A DNA stretch of 64,000 nucleotides from Echinococcus granulosus (Eukaryota; Platyhelminthes; Cestoda; Cyclophyllidea; Taeniidae): assembly GCF_000524195.1 (NCBI RefSeq), contig NW_020170496.1:124001-188000 (forward strand), read 5' to 3'. Below are positions 50,115 to 60,900 of the stretch, one piece after another; position 1 is the first letter of the stretch; the number at the start of each line of letters is the position of its first letter. The notes beneath the pieces were generated by a model that did no database searches, was not told the DNA's origin, and saw nothing but the letters and a program-made list of their open reading frames with translations. Both the position numbers and the translations under genes were made by a program.

Positions 50115-50751
50115 GCTGTTGAACTCTAACATCTAACCCAAATACACTTGCACACACCCATTAGCACTTTTAAGTCCTTACTTTAGCCAGTGAAATGGAC
50201 AATTAGCTATGGGCTTGAGTAGTTTGTTTAGCGTTTAGAAGAGCGCACATAAGCGGGCTTGCATGTGACGCCAGTGAGTGACGCCCTAGTAAGAATTCTA
50301 AGCTACTTGTAGTACCGACAACAGAGACACGTGTGCACACGCAGAGGAAAATAAGCGCATAGTGATAGAATAATATCTACACAACATTAATTTACGGAGA
50401 AAAAATGGAAATTCATACAGGGGTTGGAGAACAAGTACAGAGAGTCATCAGTCAAGATGTGAGTCAAAAAAGAGTTTTCTGGACTTACTGCCAATCAGAG
50501 GCATAATTTTACAGCCGATTTACTAGTTTCCTCTGACTACGTAGCCTTTTTAAGTATCAAGTGGACTTGAAACCTAAGTGAATTCCCTGTTCTACATGAG
50601 TAATTCCTTAAGTAGCCCATTGTGAGATTATCACCCACTTTGAGAGCTTAATTGCTTGAGGAATTTATAAAAGTTCATGCATAATTTGAATGAACTTCCC
50701 ACCATTAGTGAGCCCAACGTTAAGGCTGTGGATTGTAGATAGTCAGTGATA

Positions 50752-50757
50752 TTTATT
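50752..50757 (-). terminator. AATAAA poly(A) signal on minus strand, probably SPG21
   Basis: TTTATT on the plus strand, 340 nt past the SPG21 stop. It lies inside the presumed DNAH3 3' UTR. Confidence 0.5.
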
Positions 50758-50896
50758 TGTGTGTACAAGGCATTTTTGCAGTTTAGGTTACAGGGGAATG
50801 CATGAGGTCGCAGATGAAGCAGGATCTGGTTAACATCGAGAGGCACAGGAATTAATTGTGACCGTAATGGAATATGGCGTATGGATAGCGCACATA

Positions 50897-50906
50897 AATA
50901 AATAAA
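50897..50906 (+). terminator. tandem AATAAA poly(A) signals, probably DNAH3
   Basis: Two overlapping AATAAA hexamers (50897 and 50901) about 785 nt after the DNAH3 stop. Confidence 0.5.
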
Positions 50907-51096
50907 TCACACACCTTCTTAGTCGCCGCCTTCCAAAAGGGCCGGGAAAAAAGGCGTGTTCATGTAGGGTTCAAAGTGCATCTATGATTGAAACGCTTTA
51001 AGTAGTATCATCTCTAGGCCTTCACAAAGGCATCTAACTACAAGGGATTGATTAGTACAGCAGTTTTACAATGTGTAAACAGGTAAGGTGAGACAC

Positions 51097-54000
51097 CTAT
51101 ACGCTGACCTTCATGTAGGCGGCAAATTCATCGTAGCGACTGAGAAAGGGAAAGAGGCCTCCACTGTCGATGCTGGCAACTTTAGCTTCGGGGTAAGCCC
51201 TGTGCACGCCCTCATAGAGCTTCTTGTACGTCGTATCCAAGTCACCAACCTGGGCAGAGACAAATGAACAGGCCATAGTAGGATAACAGCACATAGGTAA
51301 CCATAGAGAAAATAAGCCTTTACGAAACGGGACTGCGCTTTACAACTGCTTTCAGTATGAGTTACTTCGGGGTTTTTGCCACTTTTAGATGCAAAAACTA
51401 GCTATTCAACGATTCAACATCTCAGTAGATCGGTTTATTAAAGGTGAAATGTCGGATGATATTATTGAACAGGAGGCAACGCAGTAAGGTGCCAAGGTTT
51501 GTATCTATAAGGGCAACGATATTTTACTCATTAGAGTCAAAGACTAAATAGAGGAGTCTTCATCTGTCAAAAGGCGAAAATAGAGTGTTGGTGCACCATG
51601 AATTAGGCAATCCAACGCCTGTAAAACTGAGACTATTCATTGAACACCACCAGTGTTGGACGAAGATTGTCTGGGTACAGCTCTTAGAGGTTGGTTAATG
51701 TCATCTGATGGAAATGGCAGATTCCTGCAATGAAATTCCAAGCGTTTAAACACAAATATTTTGCCTCAAAATTCCAACTAGATGATTCCAGTAGATATGG
51801 GCTAGCTTGACTCGCTTGAGGGGTTAAATAAAACCTGATAATTAAGCAAGCACCACCAGCTTTCGATAGTTCCTGCAGCTCTATTTAGGTATTGAGTACT
51901 CAAAAGAATCCATCGTGGGTGAAGTGGTTTAAATCTGCTCCTTTGCGGTAAAAGGGGCTGTCCATAATTCTACCTATCCAGCTGTCAACAATACTGCTTA
52001 ATCACGTGTAGTGATGCAGACGTGCATCCGCTTCTGTTCACTCACCTCCACTCATGCCTTCCATTGTTAAGACTTGAGTCTCCATTGCAGATCACAGGAT
52101 ATTAACTAGGGCTAGTTACATTCGCTAGTCATAATCTACTTGGCACGAACGAACAGGCACATTGTTTTGCAGATGTAGTAAAAGCGAGAGTTGTTGAGAC
52201 CCCGGAACTCACCTCAACAATGGTGACATCGACATCTTGCAATTCTTCTACCGTGACATGGTCTGTCGTGCAAGCCATTGTGAGTCGAGATGCCAATTCA
52301 GATTGGGACATTTTATTCATCTAGAGGGAAAATGACGATGACATTTCATCATGTAGTCCATAAGAGTAAATTTGTGGATTATTTCTTTGTCTCATTTCAT
52401 TGAGATTGAACTTGAGGCATTTCCCCTTTAATATTACAGTTGCATGGCATTCCAACTGATTCTAGTAACGTCAAACTGTAGAGAAATAAGGGTTTACCGA
52501 TCAATCTCCATTGACCACCAGTAGATATCATCGACAGGCAAGCTAGTTAAAAGCGCCATTACTGAGGCTCGGGGTCAAATTCCCACCGGAAACCTCCCAC
52601 GAGGTCGGGCTTTCATTATTTCACTCCCCTTTCATTTTTTAAGTTGCGCAAAAAAGTATTCGTAGTATTAATGCTGATATGAGTATCATAAAAGTAATAG
52701 AGTATTAAGCTACAAACCATACTGCGTTGACCATGAAAAATAACGGTTCTTAGTATCCCAGACCCAGGGGAGAGCATGAAATTGTTTACCAGATAAAATA
52801 TGCACAACGGCTTCATGTTCATTGTAACTCCAAAAGGAATACGAAAGAGGTAACGAGCTTGTTGACTAGTAAATGTGCAATCACACGATTGAAAGCCCAG
52901 TAAAGTTTATTTCATTTTTTTTAAAAGAGTTTGAGGAGAATCAAGAGAAGGGCAGATTAAATCAAGTGGTTTTCGTTAGAATCTCATTTGCAGAATTTAT
53001 TTTATTAGAAGATTGAATAAGATTTGTTTAGAACATAAGTAATTTGTAACGCGTGAAGGTAACACCGTCTGAAGCGAATGCAAGGTTTATAATGTGCAAT
53101 TGAGCCGCTCAGCTCATTGCGTGTTTTACCGGTCAACAACTTATAAAAGTAACTGTAGAAGACTCGTGAACTAACAATGTGCAATATTCTGTTTATACAG
53201 ATTCTATTTAACAAGATCGAACTTAAGCATGCCATCGAGAATATTTTTTATCAAATTTCAGTTTCCATGCCGCTGTGAATTCATCGCAGCGTGTTTAAAA
53301 CCGAGCCAGAAAATGCCATTTCTCCTTTAATTTTCCTGGGCAGAGCAGCTCCATTAATGAATTTTTAGGCAAGCACACTTATTTGGTTTTGTGAATCTCA
53401 TGTCCATTCCGCTAAAAGACGGCAAAAAAACAGAATTTTGCGCATTGACACGGGCTATATTGTGCATTTAACGTCATCTGTGCAGACTTCTCAGGCACGC
53501 GCAATGCATACAAGTGAAAACTAAGCTAATAGCTAGTCACCTGTTGTTTTGCCAGTTCTACCGAGGTCCTGACATCTTCGTCAGCATCGGTGGAGACGGG
53601 TGGATACTCAAGAGTCATTCGTAACAGGGATACTGGTAACATCCAGAACCTAGGAGACGCCAAGTACAATGCGTAAACCGTAGAAGACAGCTAAGAATGT
53701 AGACGAAACAATAGGAAAAATTCATATGGATAAGTAACAGAAAAGGCAGGTCGTAATCGATGGAACACTAACACAAGTAAAAGATAACATCAAAACTGGA
53801 ACTTGCAATCTCGACGAAAATCGCGATTCAAATGAATAGGTGTCTGTGAATGTGTTGCAGAGGACCAAAGACTTGACATAAGCATTGGATTTTTCAGAAA
53901 TTTCATAGAACTTCTGGGCAAGGAAACCGCCAAGAGAAGAGCCGATGAGATGAACACCCGTTACATGCAATTCACCAAGCATTTTGAGGAAGACTTCACA

Positions 54001-54310
54001 GAAATCATTCGCGTTATATGTTTCGGGATAATTGATCTAGAGATGATTACAAAAGCACCTTTACCGATATTATCCTAAAACCTTCCCTTGAAAGTAGTAG
54101 CTGAACTTTGTAGTAGATTGATGCATCACACGCAGTCGGGGGCAAACAAATTATTGGGCAAGATATTTCCTTTGGCCCGAAATCATAGAAGTCAATAGTG
54201 TACTTATCTATTTTTAACTAATATACGGTATAATTTTGTTAAAACATTACTGATGATTTGTTAGACGAGTCATTGAACTCCTCATAACCAAACAAATCCG
54301 AATTTTCCAT
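51097..54310 (-). CDS. SPG21: maspardin (SPG21), alpha/beta-hydrolase-fold protein
   Basis: Maspardin is a cytosolic endosome/trans-Golgi-associated alpha/beta-hydrolase-fold protein, thought to act in trafficking rather than catalysis; loss causes Mast syndrome in people. Six exons on the minus strand: 54310-54251, 54217-54065, 54036-53816, 53649-53541, 52320-52213 and 51249-51097, all in phase, 267 aa (human 308). Anchors against human: YDFGPKEISCP...LPP (human YDAGPRSIRCPLIFLPP), GVHLIGSSLGGFLAQKF (nucleophile-elbow-like GSSLG at residue 103), SLVLCNTFTDT, FWMLPVSLLRM, MSQSELASRL and a final GGLFPFLSRYDEFAAYM. The first two introns are 33 and 28 nt. The C-terminus stops about 40 residues earlier than in human. 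The donor after 53816 (gtcgag) is non-consensus but gives the right join. Confidence 0.9.
52321..53540 (-). other. SPG21 intron 4, 1.2 kb
   Basis: Donor gtgact at 53540, acceptor ctctag before 52320. It contains a possible tRNA-like B-box at about 52570 but no convincing RNA gene. Nothing else was recognised. Confidence 0.6.
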
Positions 54311-54992
54311 TCAGAAATACGCTATTTGAACATAAGGCAAACAGACGTCTTGGAAAAAGCGCTTTAAGCTTAAGGTCAAGGACGTGTCACCGCGTGCTTA
54401 GAGAAAAACGGGATACTATAAATACTTATTTTGCCCTTATAACAAATTTTTGCATTCATTCTTAGCTCTTACTTACTAACGTGCTAAGACATATGCAAAA
54501 AGCACATTCAGTTAAGTTGGGTAAGTAATAAACTTGTACAAGATCGTTGTTGGGTGCTACCCGATTTAGTGCTCAAACAACTGATTTTTTGGGTTTCACT
54601 GGCAGAAAGTGTAGATAAAAAATCGATCGCTTTTAAACACTTTGTAGACTTTCCACCTGTTTGCATAATCGTGCATTTGTTAGGTACAAGAACTTATTGA
54701 TCTTTGGCATTTCTCCGGGTTTTTTGTGGTTCATTAGGCATGTACACAGCTGCCAGACAATGGCGCTGCATGAGGTTTATGCATCAATAAATTTTAAACA
54801 CAATTAATAAACGCAATTTAAAAAATAAACAGTTAGTTGTCGCGCGCCATTCAGTCTGGTTCACATGATGCTAGCGTCCGTCTGGGGGCTGGGTTGACTC
54901 CTGGATGTGTTATCTGGAATTCATGAGGGTTTCTAACAATCAATTCGCCTTTCTAACTCGTACATTAGTCGCAATAATTCGGTTTTGATATC
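54311..54992. promoter_or_regulatory. 682-bp divergent promoter region, SPG21 / SCAP
   Basis: Lies between the minus-strand SPG21 ATG (54310) and the plus-strand SCAP ATG (54993). It must contain the start sites of both genes, or their trans-splice acceptors, and is a candidate bidirectional promoter. No specific motif can be claimed. Confidence 0.45.
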
Positions 54993-57900
54993 ATGAAGGT
55001 GTCAGATCAGGTTTCAAAAGTATTTTTTCATCATGGATTATTTTGTTCCACACGACCACTGCCAACTCTTCTGACTGTTATTTGTATATTCATTTTCTTT
55101 TGGTAAGTGTTCGGGTGTGATCTAGTCTTAGTTTTCCTTTGCAAAAAATCAGCATCTCACGTGATGTTCCATTTGAAGCCATCCCTCTACCGGAGTCAAA
55201 ATGCAAGTCTCTTTTATCTACACCAAGTATCCAAGTACGCCTTCGAAACGTTTTTTTAACATATGTTGCCTTTTATAGAAAATCTCGAATGACGACTTTA
55301 ACTTCACTTTTGTCGCTCAAATTATTTTTCGATCTGCCATTTCACCACAGCATTCTGATATCACTCACATGGATGGTTTGCGTTGCAACCTGAATGCCAG
55401 TTTCAGGATTCACGAAATTGTACAGTCTACTGCGTTTTTTGTCGATACAAAATCGAATTGTTCCGGTGCAGTCGGCGAACAAAAACTGGATTCGATATGT
55501 ATGCGAGTATGTTTTCTTCCTTGATTTGCTTCTTTTCTCCTTGCTGGATGAAAACGTAGTCTTTTTAAATTTATGCCTAGATGAAGGATCTACTAATCAG
55601 CCTCAACGCTGATACCAGCGATCTAGCCACGACAAAAAGCCCGACTTCGCGGATTCTTAGTCTTCCTACGCCCTCTCTTCCTTTTGACGGTTGCGCTGTT
55701 CTCTCACCGAGCCTCATTTGGGGGAACGAGTGGAGCCTCTTTCACCTAGACGACATCGATCTCTCAGAGCGGCTCAATTTGAACGAAGTTCAGGAGCTCC
55801 TGGATGTCCTTTTTGGTCTACCGCGACGTCATCTCGGCATGTTTCGAATGAAGTTTCGCAATCTTCCAGTGGTGAACGCTTTCGCGACCACCATTGTGCT
55901 TCGAGACTTCTATCCTGAGTGAGTTTCTGTGGGTTTTATCTTGTTATTAATTTGCTGGATATAATTTTAGTGAAAGTACTCATATGCCATGTTGCACTTG
56001 CTGGCGATTTTGACAAGTGTTTGTTTTGACTTCGTGCAGTTAAGGATGTCAAAAATGCAGCATATTTAATCTAATTAGAGCTACAGGTTTTTGAAGGATT
56101 GCTTCACTTTCCGTGGATTACTAAACCTTTACGATTTGGCCATAGTTTCCTCTCTCCTTTCTGTTGCCGCCATTTTCCTCTTCAATCTGCTGCGATCCTT
56201 TCTTGGTCCTATTGCCTTTCGGGAGGGTTGAATCTTCTCGACATAATTTAATGCTGCAAACTTTTGGGTTGAGGTTTGCCTCTATTTAGATAAGGCATTC
56301 CTTTGCTTCAATCTGGTTCTAAGAGATTACCAAACCTATTCTTTTTCCTGTTTTAATTCGCTCTCGATGTGGTTGGTCATTATAGAGAGGCTTCAGCTGG
56401 CGCGGTTGTTTCTTTGGCACTAGTGCACCTAATCTTCCTTTCAAAAGTACAGCCTGGACGATAGTGTCCTTTATTAGTATTCGGCTCACCCCGTCGTCTA
56501 GTAAGGGTGTTCAACACCGCATATAGCATCGAACCAGAGCGTCAGTTTTGTGAACGGTCCTCTCGTTCTCCACGGATTGTCAAGTTTCTACAGCTTATGA
56601 TTCCCATTTGCTTCTTTTTTAATCTCTTGTATCCGGTTTGTAATTCCGTGCTCTTTCGGTACCGATAAAGTTCTTCACTCCGTTTCCATGTCATGATTAA
56701 TAAAATTTGACGCTTTGGGTTAATGACACATTTACTTATTCCATTTTAAGGCACTATTGGGTACCTTAAACCTCGCATTTTCTAAACTTAGATTTTAGTA
56801 TGTATGAATTGCACATATTCCGTCTGTCAACTTAATTTAACCAATCTACTTTCAATGTACTTCTTGTGTTATATGACAGCATTTGGAAATATCCATTTTG
56901 GCCCTTCGTCTGTTATATATTTAAAACTGTAAACTGTCTTGACACTGAGTATCATCTCTTCTGATCAGTTATATCTTCTTCGGTAGATCATTGGATTTCA
57001 GCTGGGTTGTAATCTTCACACTTACCTTCCATAGCCACCATTTGCTTTAATGGCCTGATTAAAGCAGGCTCTGGGAGCCTCTACCGCCTTTCACTGGTTG
57101 TGATTCAACCCGTCGTAGGCTCTCGTCACTCTCTTTGGATGAAGAAGTTTGATCATTGGATTTAGTTTAACACTCATTTCATTGTTTTTAATAAATTATT
57201 AGCCCTCTCTCCAGTCTACTTCCCGGTTATTTAGGTTTCAGTGTTCTATTTTTAAAAAAACGAGGTATAACCTGTTTATAAAGAGTTTGCCCTTTTCAAA
57301 AATCTATTACAAACCTGCCTCATTTTAACTTCAGTTAATTACCGGTCTTATTGAACCACCCTTATGTATTATGCTTCTGTCTACCCCCTCTATAAAAACC
57401 AGTATATCGGTTTTTATAGTATTTTTTGCCCTGTTTTCACTGGTTCATAGCAAGTCACTGGCGTTAATACTACTTTTATTTGTAATGACCATAAGTTCGT
57501 TAATCTTTGGATTGCCCGTTATTTAAACCCTTTCCAAAAAGTCTGTACCTTGGTTTTCTAAGGCCTGAATCCCCCTTTACCCTGTCTTTCCACCACAAGC
57601 CTTTCACCATCTTACTACCTTTTTTTGGTTGTGAATTACACCCATTTTAAGACCTAACTTTTATAAACTTAGGAAATTTGATTGTCACTTGTTTATTCCA
57701 TCCCGTCTTAAATGTCCTGTTTTTCTTCCTAAACCCCTGTTATTTCTTTTGGTTGCAATTTCTGTATATATAAACCTCAAAGGTTGATGTTTTAGCCTTT
57801 TGGAAACCTCGCTCCGTCCACTAATTGCGGGGTATTTGTGAAGCCATTGGCTTACGGCGATCAAGTTGCTTCACTTCAGTTTAGAATTCTGTAGTTCTCC

Positions 57901-60900
57901 TTTGAGTTATAAGTTTTCACCGGTTAATTCGTTCAAACTCCCACTTTTCTAACGAATTACAAGTTTTCACGGACCTAATTTGTTTCTTTGGTTATGATTT
58001 TGTCATTAATCTTTCTTCCTTATTCTGTGTTGATAAAATATGGCTCCCTTTTGGATTGATGAATTTAATTTTGGCATTCGAGACTCATCAAATGTTTTGA
58101 ACCTCCTCTCTTGTTAGCGAAAATTTTAGTGCGTTGGGCACAAAAGTAAATGCTCACTAAGTGATTCATTACAAGCCGTTCACGATCATACTGCCCTTCG
58201 GTTTTGACGAATAACAGCTTTAGCAGGGCAGCCTTTCCTTTTCAACAATCAGTCCTGATCTTTACTTCAGTTAAATATCCCATCAAAATGTGGGCATATG
58301 TTTTCTTTAAGTTGGTTGACTTTTTCTCTTAGGCTTTCTGCATATCCTCGGTCTATCAAAGCCAGAAGTTCTCCTAGTCCCGTCTATTCTTTTTGTATTA
58401 CATCGCTATCATTACAGTGATCTGAATCTCTCAACCATAGGTACATCCACAGCCTTCGTGAAAGACTGATGGAGGCCTTTCCGGATTCGCGATTTGTTGG
58501 GAAGATCAGCAAAGGAAAAAGCCAGGACCACTACCCCGACCCCCTTGGAAAGGACTCAGAACCCCGTGTCTTCGTGGTGCACTATCGTGGTCACAACTAC
58601 CTCGTCCAATACGCCCCCGCCTTTGCCGTCTACACATTTCTTGTACTCTACATCTGGTTTTCTGTCAGTAAGTTTCAAGTACTACTTTTCATTGTTTTCG
58701 CATTTTCATTATCTGCTTTGTTTATTCTTTGTCTAATAACCTTCACGACAGTTTTGCATGCCTGTTGTGGCAGCTTCTGTATCTAGCTGACTTACCTTTT
58801 GGACATTTGTCATCTTCGGTATTTGTTATTCAGGCTCATTTACTGACTGTTACCTTGTATGCGCAATAAAATCGGTCTTCCTTGCTCGCTATTTCCACCT
58901 ATGTATATATATATAGCACCGACTGGTTGTTTAGTCAACATTTTATTTTCTCACCACTTAGTTATTACATCGAGATTCACAACTTACGTATCTATTTTCG
59001 ACGCAATTTAAATGTGATCAGCGGTTCTGTTTGTGTCTACAAGACTTAAACTTCGGGTAATCCTCCGCTCTTTTGCTACATATTGGTCTTTTGTGAAGTC
59101 AGTCTTTTTCATACTATTTAGGTAAAATTGACATGGTCAAATCAAAATTCGGACTGGCCGTCAGCGCTTGTTTCACCATTTTTGCGTCTCTCGTGATGAC
59201 TTTAAGCCTCTGTGCCACTCTCGGTTTGATGTCTCCAGCACTTCGGGGCAGGTAAGGAATGCAAAATCTGGGCCATTTTGACTTGACTTGAAATTCTTAT
59301 TCTTGAAGTATCAGCTAGTATGCAAGGATTGTACGAACCAAATCTCCATCATTTAATTATGCGTAGTCTAGCTTCATTGCTTCAACACTTGCATTTCTTT
59401 CACTTTCCAGGGAGTTTTTTCCCTACCTAGTGGGGTTGATCGGTTTCGAGAACATACTTGCCACCACAAAAGCCGTGGTCGGCACTCCAATCGACTTACC
59501 CGTAAAGCACCGCGTTGCCCAAGGTGTCGTAATTTCCCTTCTTTCCGTTATTCCTTAGGTCACCTTTTGACTATGTTCCTTCTTTCCCCTAGGTTTGGCC
59601 AAGGAGGGATGGCCAATGACTAAGAACCTCCTCTATGCCTTTTTTTGCACCGCCCTCGGATTCCTTACCTTCGACTCGGCTATTCAGGAGTTCTGTCTCA
59701 TCGCTATCATCAGCTTCACTACAGACTTCTTCCTTCAAATGTTCTTCTTCGTGCCCGTTCTTGCTATCGATATTCGTCGCATGGAGGTTTGACTTCTGTT
59801 GACTACTTATTTCCTACTTTCGCTCTGGACGTCCATGTTTTTTTTGTTTTAGCTCTCAGATTTGCGACAACGCGCACCACTATCTTCCATTCCACCACCC
59901 CTTGGCAACGAAAAAACAGTCAACACCGGATTTTGTAATCATAGTCCAGCGGTTACCCGCTCCCGAGATACAGCCCCACCACCGGACTATCATCGTCGCT
60001 CCATGTCGCCCATCCCACAGAATAGTCAAAACTTAGGTCACAGACGAGTTCACTCTGGTAGGTGAATCATTGATTGACTGACTGACTAACTAAGGTCTTC
60101 TTCAAATGAGCTCTTGACTATTCATTTCAGATGCATCAAATGCTGCCTTCATGTCGTCGGAGAGGAACACTTCGGGCGGCGGTGTATCCTTCCGAAGGCG
60201 ATTTTGGGCCTTCCGGACCAATCGTCGTGTTTTTCAGCATTTTGGAATGGTGAGTCACCCTGTCACCTTGAAAGATGTCGTAACATGTTGGACTGAAGGT
60301 AAACCACTCCACATCTCTTTCAAAATTCCTTCCAGAAGGCTAAACCTGCTTCGTAGTTGGTTGACGACGGACGGGATTTATCACTGGCACTTATTCGCCT
60401 TCTGAAAGGCCACACAATTATGCCTGGCATCTATCTATTCGAAGTAACTCTAGAATGTGCAAGAAAAAATTTTGGGAAACAGCTAGGACTATCGAATCAA
60501 TCACTTAGAAAAATCTTATTATTACAGGACAGCACGATACCTCATCTCATACTACGCAATTGACCCGTGAGGATATTTTCATTTTGAGCCGAGAGGGATG
60601 TGCGGCCTCAGTCTCCGCACATTGTCGAGATATTTTTCCAAGCCTCGATCAGCAGACCTTTTTGGCATTGGACAATCGCGTGATAGCATTCCATGTAAAA
60701 TAAACTAGTTGGAAGTAAAAGGAGTATTCTTTTATAGAAACGATTCCATTGTATAATTCAAAATTCGGAGTAAGTTTGCATCCCGTTGGAGAGGATCGTA
60801 GGTCGCGGTGGTGTCTTTTAACAAATAACGTATTTGCAGAGGCTCTCTACGGCTAATTCTTTAAAAACCGCACAACTTTGCTAACCTTGTATGCCCAGTG

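Larger units (their letters stand above)
50115..51096. other. convergent 3' region between DNAH3 and SPG21
   Basis: No coding was seen. It holds both 3' UTRs with signals in opposite orientation that cross each other. Confidence 0.55.

Noticed and set aside
52540..52600. tRNA-like GGGTCAAATTCCC string
   Set aside because: B-box-like only; no foldable acceptor, D or anticodon arms found. Could be a SINE relic but not supportable.
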